Numbered from the stretch's first letter, positions 25,273-39,230 are shown. The stretch: DNA of 64,000 nucleotides from Limnanthes douglasii subsp. nivea (GCA_036936605.1 JAUPFV010000001.1:76155910-76219909); one strand, 5' to 3'. Notes: a model not told the origin generated them from the letters alone. Made by a program: numbers and translations.

Positions 25273-26219
25273 CATATAATTTATTTTTAAAATTATGGAT
25301 AAGGTTTATAATATATTTTTATTTTTCATATTTATTATATATACATTAAAAATTAAAATACAATAACTTAATAATTAAAATGATGGGTTTTAAGATGAAC
25401 AAATTATTAAACATATTAAATAATTACCTACGATTGTTTTTAAATATAAAAACGACAAATAACTATCATCTCCTGCATTTTATACGAAAATAGTTTTGAA
25501 AATTAATTTTTCAAAAGACATAAAATAAAAACTCCTTCAAATTAAAAAAAAAATTAGTTTTTAGAATGTTAAGTTGTATTTTTTTATTTTATATATTTGA
25601 AGAAATGTTTTGCGTCTTTCACCTTTATTCATTAATATGTTCAAGATGGTGGTTGGAAAGAGAGAATTAACATCTCTTTGTTTGATCGGTGTTTCCTCCC
25701 AACATATCTTGTATACTACATCATTATATTTATAGAATAATTATGTGGATAATCAATAATATTTTTTATGAGCCATATATAGACGGAGTTTGATATTTTA
25801 GTTGCACAAATAATTATTGGTAAAAATCAAACAATAATATCTTGCATTCAAAATCCAAATAACTCTATTGAGCTCATATTCACTTAATTATCGTCTATAA
25901 TATGTTTATATTATGTTGAATTTAACAACCACGAAGATTTTATGAACAATATTCAACCAACACATATTGAATGATATCAAATTCAATCAACACATATTCA
26001 ACTATTACGGATGATATTAAATTCAGTTAACGCATGCTGAACTATTAGAGTTTACCATTTTTTGTGTAAATAATTTATCGATTTTGGAAACATAACGAGA
26101 GAGATCGATAACATTAAAAATTAGTAAGATATTATAATTGTTTGGTAGTTCAGATCTATATGCATAATATCCACTCAACTTATAAAATTTTATTTTGACC
26201 ATTTAGTGAATTTCAAAGG
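25273..26219. other. No recognisable feature
   Basis: AT-rich DNA. A weak threefold repetition of CAACACATATTCAA-like sequence lies at about 25954-26050. Confidence 0.4.
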
Positions 26220-26860
26220 AGTAGGAAAAAAGGAATGACCATTGAAGAATATCTTGCAAAAATAAAATCTGTTTCAGATAATATTGTACTAACTTGGTGC
26301 TCAGTCACGATTGATGAATTTTTCTTACATGTCCTCATGGCTTGGATTCAGACTATAATCCTATAGTCGTGAGTTTAGCAAATGAGGACATCCTAAGAGT
26401 AATGAAAATTCACAAAGGAGCTGTCAGAACAACAACAACATGGGTCAAAATAACTATCTGAGGGGTCAAGGTCATGGTCATACAGGCAAGTATAAAAACA
26501 ATACAACGAATAAGTAATTATACTTACAAGAGATGACATAGATAAATGTATTCTCCAATTATAATAAATTTTTAGATCTATGGCAAGTTTGGACATGCTC
26601 TTACAACTTGTTATTACAGACATGATCCAAATCATATGGGCTTCATACATGGTGAACAACATATAAATCAGTCCAAATTTAGTACTTTTCTAATTAATCA
26701 AGACCAGAAGTACGATGCTACATGGTCTGTTGACTAAAGATCTGCACATTATGTCACTCACAACCCAAGTTTGATAAGCCATAAGTTTGATTATAAATGT
26801 AAGGTCTATGTTAAGATTTTAAATGGTCTGAACTGTCTAGTTTGTCAATGATAAGCTCAG
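26220..26860 (+). pseudogene. Copia gag-nucleocapsid relic
   Basis: The plus strand reads MTIEEYLAKIKSVSDNI, typical of the copia gag (UBN2-like) helix. Farther on is a degenerate zinc knuckle, YGKFGHALTTCYYRHDP, in which the first Cys positions are lost, followed by SAHYVTHNPSLI, which resembles the stretch around the copia protease active site. Frames change between the blocks and stops are present. No RT or LTR could be attached to it. Confidence 0.65.
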
Positions 26861-29800
26861 CTAGTTTGTCAAATCTACCGTTGGTTATTACCATTCAACG
26901 AAGGTATGCCAGTTTAGTGAACAATTTCATGACTCAAATTTGGCTCTACACCATTTAATAGTTTCTTATTAATCAAAATTATAAGGAGATAACTAGTAAA
27001 ATGAATATATTAAGCTTTAACATAGCGAGATCATTGTTTAAGAATACATTTAGGGACATCTTGTACAAGTAAATCCTTACATGCCTAGCATTGAGAACCG
27101 TAGTCTGATACAATAATAATTATTTATATTTGAAATTAGTTCCATTCTATAACAGTTATTTTAGAAACCCACAACCTAATTTTATATATGAGACAATTTA
27201 GTTACTTTAAGAATATTTAGTTTGGGAGAAAATATTCAGTGAACAACCTTGATATATATTACAACTTAAGAACCTAATTAATTAAGAACAATGAGTTGCA
27301 AAAGTTAATAAATTCACATGAAGATTAACAGGCTTGTAAAAATCATATTTATGTCTAATAGAGTTAACATGCTGTAACAATTAGAAATTCAGTCATCATA
27401 TTAAGTTTAAGTATCTCATTAGTTATATCATAACCTATCAAAGTTGTAATCTATTTTGGTTTTGAGATTAGTTTAGTAGTGTACTATGAATTTTATTAAT
27501 TTGGTGTGACTGGATTCAGATTTAGAGTTGTTTGCCGTATTGATTATAAGAGAGGTATTTTATATATTAATTTATAAGAGAGATTTCTTATGTATTAAGA
27601 AATTAAGAATAATCAAGATTATTATTGCTAATTATATGAGTTTATCACAGAAGTCACTCATTAATAGCATGCTAAAGCATTATGGTATGAAAACGATAAA
27701 CCTCTAGTTTACTTGAGTTATTTAAGATATAAATTTAGGTCAAACATCTCAATATTAATTTGAAAATTTATGAGGTACAAAAGATCTCATATGTTTTGAA
27801 AATTGAAATCTTGATGTACCATTGTGGTTAGTTTATGATAAGGTATAAAATTCATCTTATATAAATACTTAAGTTAATCTAGGGATGAAACGATAAAAAT
27901 ATGATATTAGTCATAAAATATTAAGTATCCAACATATCATGATGATATAAAGAAAGCCAAACAGTTAAGGAGATCATTTAAAATGCATGAATTTATATAA
28001 TAAGTGGTGTTGCAATGCGATTTACACACACATATTTTATGAGTATAAAATATGTCGCACACTTAATAACATTCAATAAAGTAAAGACATTAAGTTCCTT
28101 ACAATGCAAGAAATAAAGATAAAATAAATAAAAACAGTCATTTAGTTCAGCATGGATTACATTAAGTATAAAGATTTATCTTTCTATTCTGATCTCTTTC
28201 TACTAACACGTTCATAGTATTTCATGTATACAACATTCATGTGGGGGTTCTTAGTTTATAGGATATTCAAATTCAGTGGGGGGTTTGTTTTAACTACAGT
28301 AGAGCTTTTGATTTAAATTTATAATTGAATTCAAATCAGCTTTCAGTATTTCAAATTGTATTATTATTGTATGCATATACTTAAGTTATCAATAATACAA
28401 TAATTCAGTTTTTAATACTCAAGATTAAATTATTATCTATAATTCAACGATTTATTTTTTAGTTTTGCTCATAAATTCAGCGATCTTAATTCAATAAGAT
28501 CAGCTGATAAGTAGATATGTGTTGATTACAGGATCGTGTCTCAGTTTCATGTTACACTCCATAAGAAACCAGGACCCACTAAGGTGGAAATTAACAATTT
28601 GATTTATTTTATAAAAAATATGCAAAATGAGTTGTGGTGCAACTCTTTGGTTGGTTGTTAGACGTCTCCCGATATAGATAGATGTTTTTAACAATATTGT
28701 ATAAGTGCACATTTAGATGAATATAATTCATGACACATGAATGATCCAAGTGTGAGATTATAAGGATATCATAAATTAGAATATCTCATTGTGTTTAGTT
28801 TAGGCTATTTGGGCAGGTTGTGATAAAGTCTTATTAAAGTAATCAATTGGATATCAGATCACCAAATAGTAGTAATAATATTTATTTATTTTATTATTTA
28901 GTATTATAGCATTATAAATAATTTGTGGATTAAGAATGAGCTAAATTGTACGAAAAGAGGGTTATTTAGTCTAATAATTAAGTATTGGACTCTAAGAGCC
29001 CTATTGACATAGAGTTACTTAGAACTATTGCTAGACTAGATAACAATAGAGTGAATTAAAGAAAGAAAAGTGTAAGTGGACAGTTAAGTAAAAACATATG
29101 AGATTAAGGGCTGTTATGCAATTAAGTTAATCATGTTTCACTTAATATAAAAGCTAAACCTAATTCTTAGTTTCAGTATCTAGGAAATGTCATATTGCCA
29201 AACCTCAATGCAAAAGAATACCTTCAACTCTTATCTTTTTTTTGTAAACACGGATCATCAAGAGCTTCAAGTGTACATCCACATGAGCATCTAAGAGATA
29301 TATCAAACTACAAGTCTTTTATATTTATCGTTCTTATTATTATTTATACATAAAATAACTAGATTTTTGTCTTTTGAATTAAGGATATGGATACCCTTGA
29401 ATTGTTTAAAGGTTTTACCATATAATACGTAATGTTATATGATTTATTAGTTTTTTATTTATTTTTTTAGAAAAAAATATTATTGAGATGGTGAGTTTTG
29501 TAAATTTGTTATTTATGTATTTTTTGTATTTTTTTCTTATTTTGTATTTTTTGTTGTGTTTCATTTTAATTTTATGCCTTCTCAAATGAAACCATAAAAA
29601 TTAAAGAATTTTGTATAATATTTTTGGAAGATTAGCAACATTAGATTATGAAAAAATATTTTCAAAATCTGAATTAGTCATTTTGGACTTAATATTATTT
29701 TTGAATTCACGTATGTTTAGGATTGATTAGAGGAAGAAAATATATAAAGTAAAGAAATATTTATATTCACCATGTTTATACTTTTTAGATTCTTAACCTA

Positions 29801-32800
29801 TGCGATTATTGAAGTTTGACTTTTTAAAATAGGATTTGAGTAAATAAAAGGTTATTAATGATGATTTAATACAAATAGAAAACGTTGGTTATATGTTATT
29901 TTAAAGATAATACTAAGAGATAATGTTTATGTTTTGACATTGTTTTAAAATGTTCTTTTGTTTGAAAGATTTTGATTTAATTTAAACTTTAATTATGTAC
30001 TAATTAAAATTTTGGAAATAAACATATAATATATAGTTGTGAAGCCTTACAAGTTTAGTTTTGAATATTGTAACAATCTTTGAATTTGTCAACAATAGTT
30101 TTTGCATCGTTATATATTGTATTGATTTGAAATTTAATTTTATACAAACTCATAAATTAATAGATGTATATATATCTTAGATTTGAAATGTCTCACATGT
30201 AGGTTCTGAGTATCCGAGCATGTTGTTATATATCCAATTAAATAAAATCAATATTTAGTATATTGAACCTACATATAATAATTATCTCATATAAAGATAT
30301 AGTGTAGATATCAATTGAGTTAATATGTATCTTAGAATGAATAAATAATAATCCAATGCTTTAGATTGAGTCCTAAAAGCCCAATAAAGGTTATGGTCCA
30401 TATAGTGGTTACTACATTAGACCATGACAAGCTAAGAATTAAATACATGGTTGATTTGACAATATATAAGAGTTAGATGGTTAAAATTACGAAGTTTGGG
30501 TTAATTCAAGGACTACTAGTTCATTTCATAAAATAAATTCACTAAGTATAATAGTAATCTAAAAACCCTAATTTAGTACTTATGTATTACAACACTTAAA
30601 ATTTGTCATTTTCCATCAGACCATCTCTCTACATATTTATCTATAATACCTTCTTGAATGATTCTCAGATGTTAATTCATAAATATTGTTATTTTTATCA
30701 TTCATATATAGTCTTACAAACACCTAGCAAACTGTGAGAATTACCATAGTCGGTTATTCACCATTATAGATTCAACAGTATTCCGTTGTAGAAAGAGAGG
30801 TATTAACAATACAATATGAAACTAAACAAAAGACTAAATTTCAAACAAACTCCAAATGAATATGAATATCTTCCAGACCAAGAAATCCCTAATGAATGTT
30901 ATATTTGTGAAAAACTCTAGGTATTGAACCTAAGTAGGAGAAGATGAAAATAGAAGTTGCATCTTCTTTTTTACATATAATCTTATCTACAAATGAATTA
31001 TGAGGTTTGTTATCATTTTCTATATTTTAATTTCCTTAATGGTAATGAACTAATTTATTTTCATTATTGGATGTTATTGAGTGTGTTATAATTTTTTATT
31101 CTTATAAAATATGAAAAGCTAAACCACGTAACTAGATCTAACATTCATTTAACCCATGCAGTTATGGTGCATAAATTATCTCCTATATTCTCTGACTTTC
31201 TTTATGTCAATATATGATATTTTGTTTTTTTCTAAATACCAAAGAAAACTATGTCATATTATACGACGGTCCATCCCTAAAATACTTAAATATCTACTTA
31301 GGATTTTTATCATTAATGTTATACCCTATCGTGAACCAACCTGAGTATACATCCAAAATTTTAATTTTCAAAACATATTAAATATCTTTGTATCTTTTGA
31401 ATTTCTAAATCAATTTCGAGATATTGATTGGGATAGCTTATTTATTTTACTATAAGAGAATCTAGAGGCTCGTTCGTTTCCACAACATAATATCACACCA
31501 CGCTCTTGTATATATCTCTCTTTTGTAATAAAGGCATATAAAATCAAGAGTTATTCTAATGAGTCTTGATTTATAAGACGTAATATGCTTCACCTTGAGT
31601 TTCATATCAGAATACTTCAACATAAATTTCTTTGTGGCATGCAACATGTTCTTATATTTTATGATATATAATATGTAATTAGCCTACAAAAGTACTCTCA
31701 CCAAACTTCTAAAGTCCATAATAATCTACTAAATTATCTTAAAACTAATACAATTACCACTTTGAAAATCATGGTATCATACTTGTTTTATATCGTAAAT
31801 AAATTTCTTAACATTACAAACGATTAGCCTTAATTAAAATTTACATGTAATGGTTACAAACATTTTAATTTTTCTTTAGGCCAATTAATGTTTTTAACCT
31901 ATCATACACACTTAATAGTGTCATTGGATTATATATCTAGTTTTTTCAATGTTATCGTTCATAATAAACATGATCTTAGTATTTATTTAATGACGCTTAA
32001 TATGAATTATGGAATACATATTATGATTATTTTGAAAGAATGTTTTGTCTTCTCATAATTGAAGGTTCACTTAAAAGACAATCTTTTTATATTACCTTTC
32101 GAGTTAAGTATGGTTCAAATATGAATTTTCAATCCAGTGTTCTATTTTATTTAGATAATAGGTAATAACTTAAACTATCAATTTTTACCTTGTTATATTA
32201 ATTCACGATTAAGAGTTTGAATGATGTTGCGAAAGTTTAAGCTAAACTATTTATTTATATCTTACAATTCTTAATGTTATTATATAACTATTTATTGAGT
32301 TACAAAATATGAAGCTAAATTCTTCAATTATATATTAAAAATCTTAATGATATTTTATAAATTGTTAGAAAAATATTATATAAGTTGAATACATAATATT
32401 TTAATTTTCTTTAATTTTTGTAAGAGACTATATTAAATTCACAGTGCATAATTTTTTGAAGATGTTGAGTTTGTTCATTGGTTACTTCTCTTCAACTTAA
32501 TATGTTTAAAATTGTTTTATTGTCTCAAATTAAAATTTGGTTTTGGAATTTTAAATTAAACTTTAAGTTAATGTATTAAATGCTAAATAGTTATTCTTGT
32601 AGTGAGCATCATATTTTCTTTACTAGGCTCGTAGAATTCGCTCTCGATGGACATCCCATGATATACAAATATTTAAATAGGATTCTTGCCACATTCAAAT
32701 TTAATATACTTAATTTTAATAACTACTTTAGAATTTATGGTTTTAAAAAGGAACTTTAGAATGTTTAACTAAATAAATAGATCATTACATTATTAACTAG

Positions 32801-34343
32801 ACCGGCATACCTCTATTTGTGGTAACCACCATGCTCAAGTATAAAACAATTTTTTTTACAAAAGTGGTATCCTACTCCAGCCTTAAAATACTTGAACTTT
32901 CTAATGAATTCTAATTATAGTGAAATATGTGCATAATAGAGTCAATATATATATTTATGAATAATGTGCGTTATCTTGGATATCCTTACATAACAACGGG
33001 TTAGATAACTTTCTGAGTTTATTCTAAGACTTGTGTTGTTTTATATGCACCTAATTTCCTTTACTTGATATTTTTTCCTTTGATAAATCCAATATGTGCC
33101 TAAACAATCAAAATAATAAAGAAGGTTTGTAATAGTCAAGCAACTATCTTCTCAATAAAAGATACGACCCTAATATTTGCAACAAGGTATATCAGTTGGT
33201 TGGAGGTTTTCAATTTATTCTAATATATGATTCGTTAATATGTGTATCGTTACTGCATAAGATAATTATATAGTATACAACTTATTCATTTTATAAATAA
33301 ACTATGAACGAATCACTATTGTTTGTACATAAGTGTTACCAATCATTTGATTTTTGGTAATTTAATATATCTTCTAAATGAGGAGAAACATCAATAGTTG
33401 TACCTATATCAATCCATCAAGTGTTTCTAAAAACTGCTGATGAATTGAAATATAGACCATACCGAAGATGTAAGAGCATATTTCTTGGTCAAGACAATTC
33501 TCAAATATCTTACATTTTATTTAAATTGGTCCAAAATCCTTTAAAAATGTAAAACTTGGTTCTAAATTTTACTTAACCTTACTTAAGATCTAGATTTATG
33601 TGAAAGTAAATTGTTCGTTGTACTTGTTTGTATTTATATTATAGATTTTAATCATGCATGCCTGTTTATTGATCATAATCGAATCATTTTTTTTTTCATA
33701 TTATTTTTCAATTTTGACATTAAGAACAAATAAAAAATCTAATCATAACTGAATAACACGCAAAAAAGTAAAGTATATAGATAATCATGGCAATATCATA
33801 CAAGGTCAATACAAATAAATTTTGCAACTTGATCGTGTAATAGACTTATTACTAACTTTCTCATAAATTTCACCATTGCTCTCATGTGTAATAAAGATCA
33901 GTATTAATACTTAATCTTTACTATTGTTTTAGATTTAATGGACTTTGATAAATATGAAAAACTAAAGCACTAAAAATATGATGCTGACAATGAATTTATA
34001 AGTATCTTAATTGTCGTCTTTGAAAATTTGTTATAATATGTTTAAAGAATGCCTTATAGACTATCATTGGACTTATATGTTTGGAGCTGACCTTATTTAC
34101 TACTTAACCCTTATTCTATATTGAAATTTTAAAGTAAAAAGGAAGGGTTTGTCTATTTTCATAATATAATAGATATCATAAAATTATGAATGAATAAACA
34201 TATCCAATTTATATTCAACTAAACTAAAATTATTATGGCTTGGAATTTGGATATATAAAATGTATAACTAAATCTTAAGTATAATACCAAATAATAATAA
34301 CCAATAACCAAACATATAACATATAAATATAATATCGCATAAA
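26861..34343. other. Long AT-rich stretch without supportable genes
   Basis: No frame here has a recognisable motif. Two stretches (about 28840-29340 and 30170-30780) have the look of old LTR promoter regions: short AT-rich leaders, CCTAATT after a run resembling a TATA region. I could not pair them with partners, so they are not listed as LTRs. Confidence 0.4.
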
Positions 34344-34352
34344 TTAATATAA
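34344..34352. repeat. 9-bp target duplication TTAATATAA (left)
   Basis: It abuts the MULE left end and recurs at 45505-45513. Nine bp is diagnostic of Mutator-like elements. Confidence 0.88.
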
Positions 34353-34470
34353 TGGAAATTGTACTTAAAGTACCCACTCAACTATTCAATTGTCACTTAC
34401 CACCCAAGGTTTAATCAATTGTTACTTAATACCCAACTCAACTACCTTATTGTCACTTATAACCTAATAT
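34353..34470 (+). repeat. MULE left terminal inverted repeat
   Basis: Starts TGGAAATTGTAC and carries TACCCACTCAACTA and TGTTACTTAATACCCA, which recur inverted at the right end. The arms are imperfect, roughly three quarters identical by eye over about 100 bp. Confidence 0.85.
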
Positions 34471-35036
34471 TAATTTAATACCCTAACTACCCTTAACCCA
34501 CTATATAAACATAATTTTCTGTTTTCTTTCTATTATTTTATAGCTTTTTGAAGATTTGAATTTGTTAGCCGCTCTAACCACCTAACCCTACCAACCACCA
34601 CGAGACCGGTTGAAATCACATTTTCCGGTGAACGGAAGCTGCTAAAGGTTTGTTTCTTTATGTAGGTTGTTGTGTTAGACTTGTCTAACCTCTGTTTTAT
34701 ACGTACAGGATTTGATCGTCGCTTTTTGGAATCTTATAGCTTACAAGTAATCGTATTGCGAGCTTTTTAGGTAATTACCTACCGATTTCGAAGTTTTTAT
34801 TGGTTTTCTCTGTTGGAATAGGTTCTATTCTACTATTTTTAGATGCCATTGCCTGATTTCGAGCTTTTCTCTGTGTTTTTTTGTTATAGTGATCTGTTAT
34901 TTTTTAGTTAATATTGTTCGTTATATAGTTGTGTCCTTATTGTCTGATGTTATATTCTAATTTGGTAGTGCTTTAGTTTTGTCTTGAATGTGTAGATCAC
35001 GAGTTTTTAGGTCAATTAGATTATTGTATTTCGAAA

Positions 35037-35459
35037 CAAATATCAGGACTTTTTTTACATAGAAATACCAGGACAAGATGCGAATAGCTTTATGTAGGTA
35101 TAAACAATTCGCAAGATAGGATGTGAATTGTTTGAGGCAGTAGTAAATAATTTGCATATAGTTTTTGTGACTAATAACAAATATCAGGACTTTTTTTACC
35201 TACAAATATCAGGACACGATGTGGATAGCTCGTTGTAGGTATACACAATTCGCAAGTTAGGATGTGAATTATTTGATGCAGTAGTAAATAATTTAACAAC
35301 ATAGTTTTTGTGACTAATAACAAATATCAGGACTTTTTTACCTACAAATATCAGGACAAGATGCGAATAGATCGTTGTAGGTATACACAATTCGCAATAT
35401 AGGATGCGAATTGTTTGATGCAGTAGTAAATAATTTGCACATAGTTTTTGTGACTAATA
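35037..35459. repeat. Tandem triplication (about 141-bp unit) upstream of the transposase start
   Basis: ACAAATATCAGGAC recurs at 35037, 35177 and 35320, and a fourth truncated start lies at 35460. Each unit contains one AATTCGCAA site followed by GGATGCGAATT or GGATGTGAATT. It ends 30 bp before the transposase ATG and probably lies in a 5' leader intron, because CTGTCCAG at 35474-35481 looks like an acceptor. Confidence 0.9.
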
Positions 35460-35489
35460 ACAAATAACTTGTACTGTCCAGGGTAAGAG

Positions 35490-38016
35490 ATGTCTAAATC
35501 ACGAGTTTGTATTTTTAAATATGGTCACCAAACTGCAATTGTGCCTTTCACGGAGTTTGAAAGCTTCGAAAGTATCCAAGCTTATGTAGAGAACACATGG
35601 GAGGAGTTTGCCACAGGTGACTACCTAATTACTTACTCCTGCGGGGATCACAATAATTGTTTCTTTAATAACCAGAGTGATTGTGTTGGGTTGGTGTTAT
35701 ATCTTGATTTGGAGCGTTTAAAACGTGTTAGTTTTCTCATAGAACAACACGTCTTCGATAAGGGTTCTGGTAATAAAAGTTCTATTGATAAGAGCTCTGG
35801 TGGTAAGGATTGTGGTGTAAAGCGTAAAGAGCGTAGCTTGATTTTGGGAGAAACATCTCTTGATCAACTAGTTAGCGGGGAGAGTAGTAATGGTTTAGTT
35901 AATTCTGATCAGAGGAAAAAACAACTTGCTACTGCTGGTTGGGCTGATGCTATTACAGGAGTGGGTCAAGCTTTTGAAGAAGGTGGTACCGGTGTGAGGG
36001 TATCTTTGTGCAAGTTTGCGTTAGAGCATGGTTTTTCTTTCAAATACCTGCACAACACAACAAATAAGATCACTTCTTATTGTGAAAATAAGCTCACAAG
36101 CGAGTGCAAATGGAGGGTTTATGCATCTATTGACTCAAACACCGGCCTTATGACGATCAAGAAGTATGTCTCGTACCATACTTGCAGTCCTGTTTTCTCC
36201 CAGAAGCATAAGCATAAGTGGCACAGGCATTTGACATCAGATTTGATTGCAGAGGAAATTCAGGATTCTCTCCGAACCTGCCATTCGCTGACAGCCAAAA
36301 CCATACAATCGACTGTCAAACAAGATTACGGTTTTGACATCTCTTATCGTTTGTCATGGAATGCTTTAGAGAAGGCTAGGAGGGGAGTTTTTGGAGATAG
36401 TTCAAGTTCTTTTAGTTTACTAAGCGGATACTTCAAACGCTTGAAGAGCCGGGATATTACTTCAGACTGCCAGTTGGATTTGTCAGCTGGAAACCGATTC
36501 AAGCGCTGTTTTGTAGCATTCGGTTCGTCCCTTCGAGGTTTTCATTCATGTCGTCCAATGTTGTTTGTCGATGGAACCCACTTATATGGCAAGTACAAGG
36601 GTACATTGCTCATTGTTGTAGCAAAGGACGGAAACAACGGTTAGTTACATTTATCTAGTTAATCTGAACTATGTTTTTGTGTGAAAATACTGATGCAATT
36701 CGCATCAGGTGATGCGAATTAAGTAGTATTGTGATCCTCACATTTCGTATTTGAGGCTGCGAATTAGGTATTATCTGAGTAAACTGTACTTACATCGCAG
36801 CTTGAGTTACAAACAATTCGCGTGACAAGCTGCGAATTATTCGTACGAGCAATAAAAATGTCACACATAATTCGCATGGAAAGCTGCGAATTGTGCCAGG
36901 ACAGCATGCAAATTTCTTACATTTTTAAACGTTTGCATACTGTTGTAGTGTTCATTTGATCTGCCTTTTTCCAGGACTATTCCCTATTGCTGTTGGTGTA
37001 GTTAGCATTGAAGATTGGGACAATTGGATGTGGTTTTTGGGGTGTTTGAAACCACATTTGCTGGATCGCCAGATCACATTTATTTCAGACCGTCATTTTG
37101 GTATTGTTAATGCTGTTTATGTCTTGTATCCAAACTGCTATCATGCGTACTATTATTTTCATCTCATGCAGAATTTGAAAGCCAAACTGGAACATACTAA
37201 CAGGGAGTATAAAAAAGGATGTTGAGTTTCTTCCATCGTCTTGCTTATGCTCCCAGTCAAGAGATTTTTAAAGATATACTAACAGGTTTTCTATGTGAAG
37301 GTGGTGAGAGAATAAGTGATTTTCTTGCAAATTTACCCCCTGAAAAGTATGCGTAGACTTACGTAAAAGGGAAGCAATACGGCTCTATGGCTTCTACCGC
37401 AGCTGAATCGTTTAACAGTCAGATTAAAAAATATTGTGGCTTACCAATTTTTGAGTTTATTGATTGGATTAGAGTCTTGCTTATGACTCAAGTTTCACGG
37501 AGATACTAAGAAGGTCTCAGTTGGAGTACTAATTTGGTTCCCGAGTACGAGAAGAAGCTAAAGCAGAATGTTGACATGTGCCGAACTTGGGTAGTACGTA
37601 AGTCCTCTTCCGCCATGTTCGAAGTATTTTTGAATCCTGTGGATGTTGTTAATCTGTTGGATTTCAAATGTTCATGCAGATCATGGCAACAAGAGTGTTT
37701 TCCATGTTCGCATGCTCTAGCGGCATTACAATACACCGACCAGGATCCATTGACTGTAATAGAACCCTTCTTTACGGTTAAGAATTACAGGGAAAGTTAC
37801 TCTTTCAGCATACCAGTTATAACTGATTTCGGCGAAGGGTCCAGCGCTAATGATCCTTCTTTTGTTGAAGTTCTGCCTCCGACCGTTAAGAGACGCTCTG
37901 GAAGGCCTAAGAAAAAACGAATCCCTTATAGAGGAGAAATCTCAACCAAGAAGTTGAGGTGTGGCCGTTGTTCAAAATCAGGCCATAACCGGAGGACTTG
38001 TGATGTTCTAGTTTAA
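35490..38016 (+). pseudogene. MURA-type (MULE) transposase, two exons, frameshift and two stops
   Basis: Exon 1 is 35490-36639 (383 codons plus one base). The intron is 36640-36974, from GTTAGT to TTTTTCCAG. Exon 2 restores frame. Domains: a MuDR N-terminal DNA-binding-like region at about 140-240 (GVRVSLCKFALEHGF, SECKWRVYAS). The MULE catalytic core has FVDGTHLYGKYKG (first D at 36570), ISDRHFGI (second D at 37088) and STAAESFN (E at 37405). A SWIM finger CSCRSWQQECFPCSHAL is near 37670-37720. A C-terminal zinc knuckle CGRCSKSGHNRRTC precedes the stop. Damage: a frameshift near 37220 and in-frame stops at 37354 and 37507. All catalytic residues are still recognisable. It would cut and join the MULE termini if repaired or complemented. 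Confidence 0.92.
36690..36890. repeat. TTCGCA/TGCGAA cluster in transposase intron
   Basis: It includes AATTCGCATCAGGTGATGCGAATT, written here in two parts as AATTCGCATCA and GGTGATGCGAATT, and AATTCGCATGGAAAGCTGCGAATT in the same form. It sits wholly within the 335-bp intron. Confidence 0.85.
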
Positions 38017-38129
38017 GGACAATTCTGGTTGGCCATATCATATTTATTTTTGTAGTACAGTTATTGTTCTGTACAGCAAACTAAACATTCATACATTTCT
38101 GTATTTTTGTATTTCTATTATTGGAGGTG

Positions 38130-38475
38130 TAAGCATTTCGCATCCTGTGTTGCGAATTATGTACAATATGTTGGTATATTGTTGCAAACATCTATCAGGA
38201 TTACATGCGTTTTTATGTGAAATTTCACCAGGATGCGAATCGCTAGTAAAATGATATCAAACATTTATTATATCAAACGTTTCGCATGATATACTGCGAA
38301 TTAGGGCAGAATTATGATGCGAATGGAGAACAATTAGAAGTCCTGATATTGGTTATATGATAAGCTGCGAATTGTGCTTTAATAAAAATACCAGGACATT
38401 CAATAAGGTTGAAAATAAGTAATATAGCAGGTTAACATGCAAATGATGTGCAAAATGTATTTGATGCGAATCGTT
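38130..38475. repeat. TTCGCA/TGCGAA cluster 3' of transposase
   Basis: About eight sites, including TTTCGCATGATATACTGCGAA, with TATCAGGA and TCCTGATA blocks between them. Confidence 0.85.
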
Positions 38476-38621
38476 TATATCATTGAAACTCTGTAAACAA
38501 ATTGGATTACAAAAAAGAGGATTACAATATTTTCATGCACTAACAATTATTTACACATATCACTACAAGCTACCGGTGCTAGTTAGTTGCATTCCAAAAA
38601 AACAAAAAACAAAAACCAACT

Positions 38622-39122
38622 CTAGCAGTTGGTAGAGGATTCATCACCATCTTTTTCCTGTTTCTCCTCTTTGTGCTGATCATCTTTGTCTTTCTCCTCT
38701 TTCTCTTCCACTTTCTCTTTCTCTTCTACTTTCTCTTCAGCTTCAATATCTACGTTCATCATGCTTAAAAATTTTGTCCTTGATGGACCAGCTTCGTCTT
38801 CCCTCTTCCTTTTGTTGTTTCGAACCTCTGCCGTTTGAGGTTGCACCTGTTCTGGCTGAGGTGCAGCAGGAAGCATTGGAACTTGTTCTGGCTGAGGTTC
38901 AGCAGCAACCAGTGGAACAACTTCCACTGGTTGAGAGTCAGCAGAGTAGTAGTCATCATACATGTCTAGTTCGAAGACAGAGACTGGGCTGGGGGGTGGT
39001 ACTGCTGGCATGATCAACTCATCACTCCAGTTAACGGTTATGGATGACCAGGAGTCACCAAGAGAACCGAGTGAACCAGAGTTTGAGTATGAGGTGGTGG
39101 TTGTGGTGGTGGAAAAAGACAT
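38622..39122 (-). CDS. Uncharacterised small intact ORF within MULE (166 aa)
   Basis: An unbroken frame from ATG (39122) to stop, on the minus strand between the 3' end of the transposase and the 3' end of the protease gene. The N-terminus is Ser/Thr-rich (SFSTTTTTTSYSNSGS) and the middle carries two copies of a Pro/Gln/Glu motif (AAEPQPEQVPML, AAPQPEQVQPQ). A basic cluster, NNKRKREDEAGPSR, could be a nuclear localisation signal. The C-terminus is a highly charged Glu/Lys/Asp tail with tandem KVEEKEKVEEKE. No known domain was recognised. It has its own TATA-like site upstream. It is the only MULE frame without damage, though low complexity makes chance survival easier. By position it could be a second MULE-encoded protein like mudrB of maize, but no sequence similarity was seen. 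Confidence 0.6.
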   Translation of the reverse strand: MSFSTTTTTTSYSNSGSLGSLGDSWSSITVNWSDELIMPAVPPPSPVSVFELDMYDDYYSADSQPVEVVPLVAAEPQPEQVPMLPAAPQPEQVQPQTAEVRNNKRKREDEAGPSRTKFLSMMNVDIEAEEKVEEKEKVEEKEEKDKDDQHKEEKQEKDGDESSTNC

Positions 39123-39230
39123 GACTGTTTGCCTTTCGAAGAGAGAAGAGGTGTTTTTAAAAAAAATATGGAGTTTGGTGTAAAATTAGCCTCTGGTTAC
39201 TAGAGGTATTTGTAGGGAAAAGAGGTAATC

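Noticed and set aside
28851..28866. TGGATATCAGATC as a tRNA-Met primer site
   Set aside because: It has mismatches to the usual TGGTATCAGAGC and no LTR end or gag next to it.
28840..30780. Possible pair of copia LTRs
   Set aside because: Both stretches have LTR-like composition but I could not align them with each other or find TG/CA ends and target duplications.
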